Source: an uncultured Geobacteraceae bacterium
GTDB lineage: Bacteria > Desulfobacterota > Desulfuromonadia > Geobacterales > Pseudopelobacteraceae
Assembly (NCBI GenBank): GCA_903939115.1
Contig: CAJAFV010000038.1
Coordinates: 1 to 62,023, forward strand
Direction: 5' to 3'
DNA length: 62,023 nt
Shown here piece after piece: positions 8,005-17,172 of this stretch (its first letter is position 1; each line of letters begins with the position of its first letter). A model generated the notes under the pieces. That model was not told the origin of the DNA. It made no database searches and saw only the letters and a program-made list of their open reading frames with translations. The translations under genes and the position numbers were made by a program.

Positions 8005-8856
8005 ATGAATCTCCTCCGCCTGCTGGCTTTTACACGAATTCCTGGAAACGCCTGTTCATTTTTGCTGCGGCGGATGATACGCTGGTCACGAGGGAAAGCT
8101 GTGCTCCGCCAGGAACCCAAAGGCGATCTTTTTGCGTATCTGAACAGCGGGCGACATGATGCCGAGGCACGGGCTGCCGAGCTGTCTGTCCGCTATGATC
8201 TTGAACCGCTTGCCCGCCTTTCCACCCGATCCCGCTATCAGAAAAATCTATACCTGCTCGATTCGCTCGAAAAAGCGACCCGCGGCCTTTCGTTGCCCTT
8301 TCGGGAGGACAGGGGAATATTGGCCATGGATATCGGTTCGCAGGACTGGTATTACGTGTTTGCGCTTGAACGCTGGCTTCGAAAGCATAACCGGTCGAAC
8401 AGAGAACCGGTGAAGCTGACCGGCATCGAACTTGACGCTTATGAACTCTGCGCCGGTTTCCGGTCGCGCATTGATTATGCAACAGCCTACGCCGAACAGA
8501 CCGGAAACCCGGACGTCCGCTACGTAGTTGACGATTTCCGGAAGTGGCGGGAACAGGGGCACGACATCCTTTTCCTGTTTTATCCTCTGGTGCTGCGCTA
8601 TCAGCAGCTACTCTGGGGGCTTCCGCTTCACGTCTTCGACCCGGAGGGAATAGTGGCGAACGCGGCCGTATCAACCCGGTCGGGCGGCTGGCTGGTAGTG
8701 TTTTGTCATACCATACCCGAACACAAGAGATTTTTGGAATTGTGCCGAAAAAACGGAGCGTTCACGCTGCTCCGAGAGGGAGAGGCGTTGAGTACGCTGG
8801 TTGATTTTTATGCGGAAACGCGAGACCGTCGTTTCTCCATCTGGGTGAAAACGTGA
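8005..8856 (+). CDS. Methyltransferase-like protein of unknown function
   Basis: A 283-aa soluble protein. Residues about 104-150 resemble the SAM-binding half of class I methyltransferases: ILAMDIGSQDWYYVFAL (motif I-like, atypical) followed ~30 residues later by TGIELDAYE (acidic end of beta-2). A later VVDDFRKW segment could be motif III. The substrate cannot be read from the sequence. It appears to be a single-gene unit convergent with the threonine aldolase gene, with a weak CAGGA ribosome-binding site. The large minus-strand frame inside it is a shadow. Confidence 0.7.
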   Translation: MNLLRLLAFTRIPGNACSFLLRRMIRWSRGKAVLRQEPKGDLFAYLNSGRHDAEARAAELSVRYDLEPLARLSTRSRYQKNLYLLDSLEKATRGLSLPFREDRGILAMDIGSQDWYYVFALERWLRKHNRSNREPVKLTGIELDAYELCAGFRSRIDYATAYAEQTGNPDVRYVVDDFRKWREQGHDILFLFYPLVLRYQQLLWGLPLHVFDPEGIVANAAVSTRSGGWLVVFCHTIPEHKRFLELCRKNGAFTLLREGEALSTLVDFYAETRDRRFSIWVKT

Positions 8857-8924
8857 GCATTCAAATTGTGTCAGTCGGCTTCTGCGAACCTCCCGAAAAA
8901 ATTGTAGGTCAAAGCTACGCCCGT

Positions 8925-9971
8925 TTACGCCTTTAAAAATCCGGTAATGGCCGCTATGGCACGATCAATTCCCACAGCATCGACATCCAGATGAGTTACG
9001 AAACGCAGGCGATACAAACCCGTTGCCAAAATACCATGTGTCTTCAGATACTGTAACAGCTCTGCCGAGCGTTCCTTGGCTGATCCCACCAGATCGACAA
9101 ACAGGATATTAGTCTGCGGTGCTTCCATCTGCAGGCCAGGCACTTCCGCCAAACCTTCCGCCAACCGCCGCGCCAAGGCATGGTCCTGAGCCAGTCGGTC
9201 AACGTGGTAGTCCAGCGCGTAGGTGCCTGCAGCTGCCAATACACCAGCCTGACGCATACCGCCGCCTGCCATTTTCCGTATGCGATGAGCAGAAGCAACA
9301 AACGTGCGACTACCACACAGCACTGACCCTACCGGGGCACCAAGACCTTTACTCAAACAAACAGAAACGCTGTCAAAACAGCCGGCAATGCGCCGCGCTT
9401 CTTCACGGACATCAGCACCAGTTACGGTGGCTTGCGCCGTAGCGGCATTGAACAGTCTGGCACCATCAAGATGCGTTGACAATCCTTTGCTCTTGGCCAA
9501 TTGCGTCGCATGCTGCAGGTATTCAAAAGGCAGTAGCTTGCCTCCAAGTGTGTTTTCCAGAGCCAGCAGTCTGGTTCGAGCGAAGTGTGCATCGTCCGGT
9601 TTTATGGCCGCTTCGATATCTTCCAGGCGTAAGGTCCCATCTGCCTGATGCTGCAACGGTTGTGGCTGCACACTGCCGAACACAGCTGCACCTCCACCTT
9701 CCCATCGGTAACAGTGGGCAAACTGTCCCACGATGTATTCATCACCCCGCTGGCAGTGACTCAATATTGCACACAGGTTGCTCTGCGTACCGGTGGGTAC
9801 AAACAACGCTGCCTCAAACCCAAGCAGAGCGGATATTTTCTCCTGCAAGGCATTAACGCTCGGGTCATCACCAAACACATCGTCACCCAGCGGGGCAGAA
9901 GCCATGGCATTACGCATATCAGCAGTTGGTTGCGTTACAGTATCACTGCGCAAATCGACTATGGGTTTCAT
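8925..9971 (-). CDS. ltaE: Low-specificity L-threonine aldolase
   Basis: A 348-aa PLP-dependent fold-type I enzyme that cleaves L-threonine or L-allo-threonine to glycine and acetaldehyde. The N terminus VDLRSDTVTQPT is the family signature. LDGARLFNAA (about 168-177) supplies the PLP-contacting Asp and Arg. Lys 208 in SVCLSKGLGAPVGS is the Schiff-base lysine. Length matches the family. The gene stands alone between a convergent neighbour and the tRNA-Leu gene. Confidence 0.93.
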   Translation of the reverse strand: MKPIVDLRSDTVTQPTADMRNAMASAPLGDDVFGDDPSVNALQEKISALLGFEAALFVPTGTQSNLCAILSHCQRGDEYIVGQFAHCYRWEGGGAAVFGSVQPQPLQHQADGTLRLEDIEAAIKPDDAHFARTRLLALENTLGGKLLPFEYLQHATQLAKSKGLSTHLDGARLFNAATAQATVTGADVREEARRIAGCFDSVSVCLSKGLGAPVGSVLCGSRTFVASAHRIRKMAGGGMRQAGVLAAAGTYALDYHVDRLAQDHALARRLAEGLAEVPGLQMEAPQTNILFVDLVGSAKERSAELLQYLKTHGILATGLYRLRFVTHLDVDAVGIDRAIAAITGFLKA

Positions 9972-10041
9972 AATAAACTCCTCTGAACAGTACCAGTAAC
10001 AGCAGAACCCTTTAAAAGGGGAAATAGGAGAGGGTTAATAA

Positions 10042-10079
10042 TAAAAAAGCACCCTAATCTAAAAAGTCAGGATGCTTTC
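10042..10079 (-). terminator. Terminator of the tRNA-Leu gene
   Basis: On the minus strand AAAGCATCCT pairs imperfectly with AGGGTGCTTT and is followed by a T run, just past the tRNA 3' end. Confidence 0.6.
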
Positions 10080-10092
10080 AATACGTTATTTC

Positions 10093-10178
10093 TGGTAGCG
10101 GAGGCCGGACTCGAACCGGCATGAGGTTGCCCTCGGCAGATTTTGAGTCTGCTGTGTCTACCATTTCACCACTCCGCC
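10093..10178 (-). tRNA. tRNA-Leu (anticodon CAA)
   Basis: An 86-nt tRNA on the minus strand with encoded CCA. The acceptor stem is GGCGGAG with CTCCGCT. The D arm contains AAATGGTAGACAC. The anticodon stem GCAGA/TCTGC encloses loop CTCAAAA, giving anticodon CAA. A long class II variable arm (CGAGGGCAACCTCATG) and the T arm GCCGG-TTCGAGT-CCGGC follow. The long variable arm confirms leucine. Confidence 0.95.
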
Positions 10179-10286
10179 AGAGTTGACAGTTATAATTCAG
10201 GCAGAGTCGTACGTCAAGAATTATCGCCGAAATCAGTACATATAAAAATAAATAGTAGAGAAAGTTTCAAATATACGATGCCAGTT

Positions 10287-10493
10287 TTACCCGCCCAAAT
10301 ATTTGGTTAATTCTTCAGCCAGCGTAGTCGGGTGCATAAAACGTGCGGGTATCTTGTCCTCGCCAAGAAAATCCTTTGACCACGCCTGTCTTCGTGTCCA
10401 GGACATTAATTTTTCCCAGCCTTGCCAGGTGGAAAAATCAACGCCCTGGATGTTGGTTATCTGTTCAAGAAAGGTTTGCTCATATCCTGCCAT
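10287..10493 (-). CDS. Conserved-looking 68-aa protein of unknown function
   Basis: A 68-aa protein starting MAGYEQTFLEQITN, with three Trp in its centre (STWQGWEKLMSWTRRQAW). It has no signal peptide or membrane helix. A GGAGAAG ribosome-binding site lies directly upstream of the ATG. It follows tgt by 28 bp on the same strand, so it is probably the last gene of the tgt transcript. I do not recognise the family. Confidence 0.7.
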   Translation of the reverse strand: MAGYEQTFLEQITNIQGVDFSTWQGWEKLMSWTRRQAWSKDFLGEDKIPARFMHPTTLAEELTKYLGG

Positions 10494-10521
10494 AACTTCT
10501 CCATAGGATGGTCGTTGAAAA

Positions 10522-11625
10522 TTATCCTCGTTGATATTCTGCTAAAAATGTTGCTTTGTATTCAGGATAACGCCCTTCACCAATTGCGTGACGAATTTCA
10601 GCCATCATTACCTGATAGAAGTGGACATTGTGAATAGCCGAAAGAACGGCCGAAAGAACTTCATTGGATACAAAGAGATGATGAAGATAGGCCCTGCTGA
10701 AATTTTGGCACGTATAGCAGTTGCAGCTCGGATCAATGGGGAAAAAATCACGTTTATAGTTTTTGTTGGTCAGACGGATTCTGCCGCGCCGTGTAAAAAG
10801 GGTGGCACTTCTGGCGTATCTTGTCGGAATAACGCAGTCAAACATATCGATACCGCGCTCGACACTTTCTAGGATGTCTTCCGGCAGACCGACACCCATA
10901 AGGTAGCGAGGTTTGTCTTCCGGGAGATGCGGAGTGGTAAAGCCGACAATTTTTTTCAGCAGCTCCAGTCCTTCACCAACACTGACACCGCCGATAGCGT
11001 AGCCCGGCAGGTCAAGTTTGCGCATCTCTTTCGCGCACATTTCCCGCAGATCCTCGTACACACTTCCCTGAACGATACCAAAAAGTGCCTGACCGTTATC
11101 AGTCATGGCATTCTGGCACTCTTTCAGCCAGCGAATGGTCTTCCTGGTAGATTTGTCTGCATACTCTCTATCACAAGGGTAGGGGATGCATTCATCAAAA
11201 GCCATTATGATGTCGGCGCCCAGATCCTGCTGGATTCGGGTAGCTGTGGCAGGGTCGAGGTAAATTTCAGCACCGGTGATCTCATGTTTAAAAAAAACAC
11301 CATCTTCGGTAATACGTTTATTCGGCAGGGAAAATACCTGAAACCCGCCCGAATCGGTCAGGATCGGCTTATCCCACGCCATAAACTTGTGCAGGCCGCC
11401 AGCTTTTTTAACCAGACCTTCTCCCGGTTGCAGATGGAGATGGTACGTATTCGAGAGGATAATCTGGGAACCGGTATCTTTGATTTGCGCCGGAGTGAGC
11501 GGCTTCATGGCGCCGTGGGTTGCAACCGGCATGAAAATCGGTGTCTGAATATCGCCGCGTGAGGTACTGACAATTCCGAGCCGTGCGGAACAGTTAGGGT
11601 CTTTTTTTAGAAGTGTGAATTTCAT
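10522..11625 (-). CDS. tgt: tRNA-guanine transglycosylase (queuine tRNA-ribosyltransferase)
   Basis: A 367-aa enzyme that swaps guanine 34 for preQ1 in tRNAs with GUN anticodons during queuosine synthesis. DSGGFQVFSL (about residue 91) holds the catalytic Asp. The C-terminal zinc site is CNCYTCQNF followed by His in YLHHLF. I place the start at ATG 11625 (MKFTLLKKD), which has CGGAG upstream and matches family N termini. The frame stays open 28 codons further, but that part has no family similarity. The gene is divergent from frdCAB. Confidence 0.95.
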   Translation of the reverse strand: MKFTLLKKDPNCSARLGIVSTSRGDIQTPIFMPVATHGAMKPLTPAQIKDTGSQIILSNTYHLHLQPGEGLVKKAGGLHKFMAWDKPILTDSGGFQVFSLPNKRITEDGVFFKHEITGAEIYLDPATATRIQQDLGADIIMAFDECIPYPCDREYADKSTRKTIRWLKECQNAMTDNGQALFGIVQGSVYEDLREMCAKEMRKLDLPGYAIGGVSVGEGLELLKKIVGFTTPHLPEDKPRYLMGVGLPEDILESVERGIDMFDCVIPTRYARSATLFTRRGRIRLTNKNYKRDFFPIDPSCNCYTCQNFSRAYLHHLFVSNEVLSAVLSAIHNVHFYQVMMAEIRHAIGEGRYPEYKATFLAEYQRG

Positions 11626-11769
11626 TAAATCTCCGAAACCCCGGTTTTGTAAAACTGTCGAAGTTTTTTCTATGTAAGTCTTACTATCAGAAGGAGTGCA
11701 AAAATGCAATTTGTGTCTGCCTGTGTGCGGTTTAGTCCATTATAAAATCAATCTGTATACACAAAAGAG

Positions 11770-11798
11770 TTGCATTTTCTTATAACGATGTTTAGTAT
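11770..11798 (+). promoter_or_regulatory. Candidate promoter of the frdCAB operon
   Basis: TTGCAT (11770-11775), a 17-bp spacer and TAGTAT (11793-11798) lie upstream of the strong ribosome-binding site at 11871 and of frdC. They imply a leader of about 200 nt before the frdC start. Confidence 0.5.
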
Positions 11799-11884
11799 CA
11801 CCGCGCCGTAACAATAAATATTAATATGAGTGCGCCACCAACTCGATCGACGCATCCAGATACCACTCTCAAGGAGGTTTACGA

Positions 11885-11929
11885 ATGAAAGTTGTCTCCA
11901 GATTTTGTTGGCGCGGCCCCCCGATGTAA
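11885..11929 (+). CDS. Putative 14-aa leader peptide upstream of frdCAB
   Basis: A very strong ribosome-binding site, AAGGAGG (11871-11877), sits 7 nt before ATG 11885. The frame encodes MKVVSRFCWRGPPM and then TAA. No protein-sized frame uses this site, and frdC has its own site 85 bp later. The C-terminal W-R-G-P-P-M resembles Arg/Pro-Pro ribosome-stalling sequences, so a regulatory leader peptide is possible. The main support is the site strength and its position in the 5' leader. Function is inference. Confidence 0.4.
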   Translation: MKVVSRFCWRGPPM

Positions 11930-12015
11930 TGTGAACAACACTTCCAAGATTACCTGTCGTTTTAAGAACACTCACTTTGTGAAGTATATCTCTATCTGGA
12001 AAAGGAAGGAATGCC

Positions 12016-12705
12016 ATGCAACTCACCTCGTCATCCATCGGCAGAAAGATCCTGATGGCGATAACAGGCCAGGCTATGGTTCTGTTCGCTGTCGTACATC
12101 TGCTCGGTAACAGCTCCATCTTCGGATGGCTCAATGGTGGTATCAACGCCTATGCCGAACACCTCCACAGTCTGCCACTGCCGATAATCGTCGGCTTCCG
12201 TCTGGCTTTGCTGGCAATGGTTTGTGTTCACATCTGGTTTGGTATCCAGTTGACCATTGAAAACCGTGGCGGACGCCCACAGCAGTACGCGGTCAAGTCC
12301 ACTCAGAAAGCAACCTTTGCCAGTGAAAATATGATCTGGACCGGATCCCTTCTCGGGCTTTTCCTGTTGTATCATCTGGCGCACTTCACGCTACAGGTTA
12401 TAAACCCTGAAACAGCTGCTTTGAAGAATCTCGTGCCTCTGCACAACGAGATGGTGCCGAATGTTCTGGGTATGGTCGTCACCGGCTTCAAGAATTTCTT
12501 TGTATCATTCATTTATGTCGGTGCAATGGTGACTCTGTTTCTGCACCTTTCACACGGCATTCAGAGCTTCTTCCAGACCATGGGCTGGAGTTGTGATAAG
12601 AGTCAGCCGCTTCTCGTTAAATTCGGCACTCTGGTCGCTCTCGGTCTGTTTCTTGGGTATGTTACCATTCCGCTGACAATTTTTGCCGGCATTCTGAAAG
12701 GTTAA
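12016..12705 (+). CDS. frdC: Succinate dehydrogenase/fumarate reductase cytochrome b subunit
   Basis: A 229-aa membrane protein with about five hydrophobic helices and His residues placed for two b hemes (for example in [22 protein letters not shown] and LHLSHG). It anchors the flavoprotein and iron-sulfur subunits in the inner membrane and exchanges electrons with the quinone pool. It is the single-subunit (B-type) anchor typical of Geobacter, where one frdCAB complex is known to serve as both succinate dehydrogenase and fumarate reductase. AAGGAAGGA precedes ATG 12016. frdA follows after 10 bp. Confidence 0.93.
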   Translation: MQLTSSSIGRKILMAITGQAMVLFAVVHLLGNSSIFGWLNGGINAYAEHLHSLPLPIIVGFRLALLAMVCVHIWFGIQLTIENRGGRPQQYAVKSTQKATFASENMIWTGSLLGLFLLYHLAHFTLQVINPETAALKNLVPLHNEMVPNVLGMVVTGFKNFFVSFIYVGAMVTLFLHLSHGIQSFFQTMGWSCDKSQPLLVKFGTLVALGLFLGYVTIPLTIFAGILKG

Positions 12706-12715
12706 GGGGGTTATT

Positions 12716-14629
12716 GTGATACTTGATGGAAAATGTCCAACCGGACCTATTGAACAAACCTGGGACAAGCACCGCTTCGACCTGAAGCTGGTAAATCCTG
12801 CAAATAAGCGTAAATATAATGTAATTGTGGTCGGTACCGGTCTTGCCGGCGGCGCTGCAGCTGCATCACTTGGTGAGCTTGGCTATAATGTTCAGGCGTT
12901 CTGTTATCAGGATAGTCCTCGCCGTGCTCACTCCATCGCTGCACAGGGTGGTATCAATGCTGCCAAAAACTACCCGAACGACGGCGACTCGATCTACCGT
13001 CTGTTCTACGACACCATCAAGGGGGGCGACTTCCGTGCCCGTGAGGCAGACGTATGGCGTCTTGCTCAGGTGTCCAACAACATCATTGACCAATGTGTAG
13101 CCCAAGGCGTTCCGTTTGGCCGCGACTATGCAGGATACCTTGATAACCGCTCCTTCGGCGGGGCTCAGGTTTCCCGTACCTTCTTCGCCCGTGGCCAGAC
13201 CGGCCAGCAGCTTCTGCTGGGCGCTTATTCAGCTCTTTCGCGTCAAATCAAGCTCGGTTCAGTCAAAATGTACGACCGCCGCGAGATGCTTGACCTCGTT
13301 GTTGTTGACGGTGTTGCCCGCGGTATTACGGTGCGCAACCTGGTAACCGGTGAGATGGAAAGCTATGCTGCCGATGCTGTCTGCCTTGCGACCGGCGGCT
13401 ACGTCAACGTGTTCTATCTCTCCACAAATGCTATGGGATGTTCCGTAACTGCTAACTGGAAGGCCCACAAAAAGGGCGCTTTCTTTGCCAACCCTTGCTA
13501 CACACAGATCCACCCGACCTGTATCCCGCAAGCCGGTGACTATCAGTCCAAGCTGACCCTGATGTCCGAGTCGCTGCGCAACGATGGCCGCGTATGGGTT
13601 CCCAAGAAAAAAGAAGATTGCGGCAAGCATCCGAATGAAATCCCTGAAGATGCGCGCGATTACTATCTCGAACGTAAGTACCCGTCCTACGGCAATCTGG
13701 CGCCGCGTGATATCGCTTCCCGCGCAGCCAAGGAGCAGTGCGACGATGGTCGTGGCGTCGGTCCGGGCGGCCGCGGAGTATACCTTGACTTTGGCGACTC
13801 CATTAAACGTCTCGGTGAAGATACCATCCGGGAGCGATACGGCAATCTGTTTGAGATGTATGAAAAAATTACCGACGAGAACGGCTACAAGCGTCCTATG
13901 CGTATGTATCCTGCCCCCCATTACTCAATGGGCGGTCTCTGGGTTGATTATAACCTGATGAGCAATATTCCTGGTCTGTTCGTACTGGGAGAGGCAAACT
14001 TCTCGGTTCATGGAGCCAATCGTCTGGGTGCGTCTGCTCTCATGCAGGGTCTGGCCGATGGTTACTTTGTTATCCCCTACACAATCGGCGGGTACCTGGC
14101 TACAGTTAAGCCGGGTCAGGTCAAGACAGACCACCCTGAGTTTAAGCAGTGCGAAGAGGATGTCAAAGCTGAGCAGAATAAGATGCTTGCCATCAATGGT
14201 AAAAAGACTGTTTTCGAATTCATGCGCGAAATTGGCGGCTTGATGTGGGAAAACTGTGGTATGGCGCGTACCAAGGAATCTCTTGAAACAAACCTCAAGA
14301 AAATTCCTGCCCTGCGAGAAGAATTCTGGAAAAACGTCAAAGTTACCGGTAGCGGCGCAGAACTCAATCAGCAGCTTGAAAACGCCGGTCGTACTGCCGA
14401 CTTCATTGAATTCAGCGAGCTGCTTTGCCGTGATGCTCTCCATCGTAACGAGTCCTGCGGCGGACATTTCCGCTCTGAATTCCAGGATGCCGGTGAAGCT
14501 CAACGTGATGACGTTAACTTCTGCTATGTTGGCGCCTGGGAATACAAGGGGGCCAATAAAGAGCCCGAACTGCACAAAGAACCATTGAAATTTGACAATG
14601 TACATCTCGCCATAAGGAGTTACAAATAA
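12716..14629 (+). CDS. frdA: Succinate dehydrogenase/fumarate reductase flavoprotein subunit
   Basis: A 637-aa catalytic subunit that interconverts succinate and fumarate. The FAD dinucleotide fold is [12 protein letters not shown] (about 38-49). [11 protein letters not shown] (about 71-81) contains the His expected to hold FAD covalently. Later [14 protein letters not shown] is the conserved FAD C-terminal motif. The start is GTG 12716 with AAGGGGG immediately upstream. The stop overlaps the frdB start by 1 bp. Length fits the ~640-residue Geobacter/Wolinella/Bacillus class. Confidence 0.96.
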   Translation: MILDGKCPTGPIEQTWDKHRFDLKLVNPANKRKYNVIVVGTGLAGGAAAASLGELGYNVQAFCYQDSPRRAHSIAAQGGINAAKNYPNDGDSIYRLFYDTIKGGDFRAREADVWRLAQVSNNIIDQCVAQGVPFGRDYAGYLDNRSFGGAQVSRTFFARGQTGQQLLLGAYSALSRQIKLGSVKMYDRREMLDLVVVDGVARGITVRNLVTGEMESYAADAVCLATGGYVNVFYLSTNAMGCSVTANWKAHKKGAFFANPCYTQIHPTCIPQAGDYQSKLTLMSESLRNDGRVWVPKKKEDCGKHPNEIPEDARDYYLERKYPSYGNLAPRDIASRAAKEQCDDGRGVGPGGRGVYLDFGDSIKRLGEDTIRERYGNLFEMYEKITDENGYKRPMRMYPAPHYSMGGLWVDYNLMSNIPGLFVLGEANFSVHGANRLGASALMQGLADGYFVIPYTIGGYLATVKPGQVKTDHPEFKQCEEDVKAEQNKMLAINGKKTVFEFMREIGGLMWENCGMARTKESLETNLKKIPALREEFWKNVKVTGSGAELNQQLENAGRTADFIEFSELLCRDALHRNESCGGHFRSEFQDAGEAQRDDVNFCYVGAWEYKGANKEPELHKEPLKFDNVHLAIRSYK

Positions 14630-15387
14630 TGAGCGATCACAAGACCATGACATTAACACTGATCGTGTGGCGCCAGAAGAATGCCAGCGATGCGGGAAAA
14701 TTTGAAACCTATACGGCAAAAAATATCACCGAGCACCACTCTTTTCTTGAAATGCTCGACTGCGTCAACGAAGATCTGATCCACACAGGAAAAGATCCGA
14801 TCGTTTTCGATCATGACTGCCGCGAAGGTATCTGTGGTATGTGTTCCCAGGTTGTAAACGGGGCACCACATGGCGGACAAGAGCGTACGACTGTGTGCCA
14901 GTTGCATATGCGTAAGTTTAAGGATGGCGATACCATCTATATTGAGCCGTGGAGAGCCCGTGCCTTCCCGATCATTCGCGATCTGATCGTAGATCGTTCC
15001 GCTCTGGACAAGATTATTCAGGCCGGCGGCTACACTTCCTGCCATACTGGCGGCGTTGCTGATGGTAATGCCATACTGATTCCGAAGCCGGTAGCTGATG
15101 AGGCAATGGATGCCGCTGAATGCGTTGGTTGCGGTGCTTGTGTAGCAGGGTGTCCGAATGGTTCCGCCATGCTGTTCACCGGCGCCAAGGTTTCCCAGTT
15201 GGCTATTTTGCCACAGGGTAAAGGCGAAGCTGCCGCACGTGTGCGGAATATGACCAACACCATGACGGAATGCGGTTTCGGTAACTGCACCAACCATTAT
15301 GAGTGCATGGCTGCCTGTCCAAAGGGAATTAACGTAAAGTTTATCGCCAGGATGAATCGTGAGTTTATGAAGGCTTTAATCGCCTAA
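14629..15387 (+). CDS. frdB: Succinate dehydrogenase/fumarate reductase iron-sulfur subunit
   Basis: A 252-aa electron-transfer subunit. The N-terminal 2Fe-2S ligands are in CREGICGMC plus a later Cys (TTVCQLH). The C-terminal ferredoxin-like part has [14 protein letters not shown] and [14 protein letters not shown], which supply the 4Fe-4S and 3Fe-4S ligands. It links the FAD in FrdA to the hemes of FrdC. It starts at the last base of the frdA stop codon. The operon ends at a strong terminator 31 bp downstream. Confidence 0.96.
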   Translation: MSDHKTMTLTLIVWRQKNASDAGKFETYTAKNITEHHSFLEMLDCVNEDLIHTGKDPIVFDHDCREGICGMCSQVVNGAPHGGQERTTVCQLHMRKFKDGDTIYIEPWRARAFPIIRDLIVDRSALDKIIQAGGYTSCHTGGVADGNAILIPKPVADEAMDAAECVGCGACVAGCPNGSAMLFTGAKVSQLAILPQGKGEAAARVRNMTNTMTECGFGNCTNHYECMAACPKGINVKFIARMNREFMKALIA

Positions 15388-15417
15388 GCTTCATTTTTTG
15401 TATTGATAGAGCACTGA

Positions 15418-15448
15418 CAGGGCGGCCTTTATGGCTGCCCTGTTTTTT
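15418..15448 (+). terminator. Rho-independent terminator of frdCAB
   Basis: CAGGGCGGCC (15418-15427) pairs with GGCTGCCCTG (15433-15442), with loop TTTAT, followed by six T. An apparent ATG at 15431 for the next gene lies inside this hairpin and is therefore rejected as its start. Confidence 0.9.
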
Positions 15449-15466
15449 GCCCGGAGATGGAAGAGC

Positions 15467-16381
15467 GTGGATTTGGATTTTGTTCGGATTGAATGTGAAG
15501 TTACTACTGATAAGTACACTCAACTGACTACGCAACTCTATGATGAGCTGCGAAAGTTTGAGGCGTATTTTAAGACATCAAGTTGCCTTACGGTACATAA
15601 CTCATGTCCTTCGTGCAGTGAGCATGACGGATGCCCGTACAGCATAGTCTTCAGCCAAAAATTATCATCCGATCCCGAAGTAGTCCGCCTCCATCAAAAA
15701 CCACCACTGCCGTTTGCGTTATATATTAAAGAATCAGGCAGTGGTTTGGTATCTGATACTTTAACTGTTGGTTTGGTTGCTATTGGGACCGCAATTAATT
15801 ATGTGGAATATTTTCATACCGCGCTCCTTAGCATGGTTGAAGCTTCAGCCCTCTCTGCTCATAATTCAGAACTTTATTCACTAAATTCGTATACTCTTGA
15901 TTATCAAGGCGTCAGGCATGAAGTTTCAAGTGGGACTTCATTTCCCGATAGTGTGATTTTGCTTTCCGGGCACCATATTCTTCATAATTCCGTTCATTCA
16001 GATTCTATAAGAATATCCTTAAAATCTCCGCTGCGGCTGTTATGCAATGGCTCAATTATTCATCTTTTTGACTTTGCAGCATTTTTCCGATCACAAATGA
16101 GGCGCTGTTCCTCATTGTGTGCGTATTATGGCTCCGGAGAGCTGAGTCTCGATTTTGTGTATTTATCCGAACTCGCTCAAAACATCGCTGTTTTTGACGA
16201 CCAGATACGTTATAGTCAGCCACAGTGGACAAAACGTCAGAACAAGGCAGGTTTAATCGGTTCCGCCGAATGCTCCGGACTTGTTGAACCGATGGTAGCC
16301 CTGCTTCTTCTCGGCAGCTATTTTAACGCAGGCAAGGGAGCCACATTTGGATTTGGCTATTATGAAATAGAGGCGATGTGA
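15467..16381 (+). CDS. Orphan Cas6-like RAMP protein
   Basis: A 304-aa protein resembling the CRISPR_Cas6 C-terminal domain family (RAMP pre-crRNA processing endonucleases). Visible family features are an N-terminal Cys motif SCPSC...CPYSIVF (about residues 46-62), a PPLPFALYI segment, PLRLLCNG and FRSQMRRCSSLCAYYG, and the diagnostic C-terminal glycine-rich loop GKGATFGFGYYEIE (about 289-302). The start is GTG 15467 after GGAG and GGAAGAG; the upstream ATG lies in the frdCAB terminator. No other cas gene and no CRISPR array is in the window. The lipoprotein gene starts 1 bp after its stop. Catalytic ability is untested. Confidence 0.72.
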   Translation: MDLDFVRIECEVTTDKYTQLTTQLYDELRKFEAYFKTSSCLTVHNSCPSCSEHDGCPYSIVFSQKLSSDPEVVRLHQKPPLPFALYIKESGSGLVSDTLTVGLVAIGTAINYVEYFHTALLSMVEASALSAHNSELYSLNSYTLDYQGVRHEVSSGTSFPDSVILLSGHHILHNSVHSDSIRISLKSPLRLLCNGSIIHLFDFAAFFRSQMRRCSSLCAYYGSGELSLDFVYLSELAQNIAVFDDQIRYSQPQWTKRQNKAGLIGSAECSGLVEPMVALLLLGSYFNAGKGATFGFGYYEIEAM

Positions 16382-16382
16382 T

Positions 16383-17111
16383 ATGAAGTGTAGTATAAAA
16401 TATTCAAATAATGTATTTTTAAAGTCGTTTCGTTCATGTTTTTATCTGCTGTTACTGGTCCCCCTGCTATGTGGGTGTGCGAGTGTCCACCCGACTGAAG
16501 AACTGAAGTATACGGATGGATCAGTTGTGGAATCTCTGTCAAGTAACGCCTCGCTCACCTTTGTAAGTTCTGATAAGAATATCTCCGGCAGCGGCGTACT
16601 TATGTTTCGCAAACCGGATCAGATCAGGGCGGTAATTCTTTCGCCGTTTGGCTCAGTACTTCAGGAAATCTATGTGAATGGAGAAAATATTACGATTGTT
16701 GATACAGGAAATGGCACTGCTTTTAGCGGTTCTTTCATGGATCTGCCCGTTACGGGTAATTTTGGTGGATGGCGAAACATACATTGGCTTATCGATATTG
16801 ATCCGCCTGAATCTTCCCGCAGAATTTCAGCCTTTGAGAGAACTAACAGATATGGCCATCAGGAAAAAGCTGCCTTTGAAAATGGCCTGTTAATTTCAAA
16901 AACAACTGCAGAGGGAGACCATGTCAGGTATGACAGCTATACCACCGTAAAAGGAGTGGCATTTCCGCTGGAAATTATATATAAAACCGTTGCACATGAA
17001 AAATTTACTATTAAACTTGAAGATCCGGAAATAAATGTACCCTTTGCTGATGGAGTTTTTACAGCAAATCTCAGTAAATATCGCGTGTATCCGTTATCTG
17101 TTTTGAGGTGA
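16383..17111 (+). CDS. LolB-like outer-membrane lipoprotein
   Basis: A 242-aa lipoprotein. A hydrophobic signal sequence ends in the lipobox LLCGC (cysteine about residue 31). The mature part is beta-rich (SGSGVLMFRKPDQIRAVILSPFGS...) and resembles the open-barrel LolB/LolA/DUF4292 group. LolB itself receives lipoproteins at the outer membrane, but similarity here is at the fold level only. The gene follows the Cas6-like gene with no gap, so the two are probably co-transcribed. Confidence 0.72.
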   Translation: MKCSIKYSNNVFLKSFRSCFYLLLLVPLLCGCASVHPTEELKYTDGSVVESLSSNASLTFVSSDKNISGSGVLMFRKPDQIRAVILSPFGSVLQEIYVNGENITIVDTGNGTAFSGSFMDLPVTGNFGGWRNIHWLIDIDPPESSRRISAFERTNRYGHQEKAAFENGLLISKTTAEGDHVRYDSYTTVKGVAFPLEIIYKTVAHEKFTIKLEDPEINVPFADGVFTANLSKYRVYPLSVLR

Positions 17112-17172
17112 ACCTCTTTCCATTGGTGACTGAATTTAAAAAATATAAAATCTATGAAACAGGGTCTTTCCC

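Noticed and set aside
8030..8674. A 214-codon minus-strand frame
   Set aside because: It is antisense to the methyltransferase-like gene and low in complexity. The plus-strand protein has family features.
13259..14719. Two long minus-strand frames inside frdA
   Set aside because: They are antisense shadows of a highly conserved flavoprotein gene.
15431..15466. ATG at 15431 as start of the Cas6-like gene
   Set aside because: It lies inside the stem-loop of the frdCAB terminator and has no ribosome-binding site; GTG 15467 has GGAG and GGAAGAG upstream.
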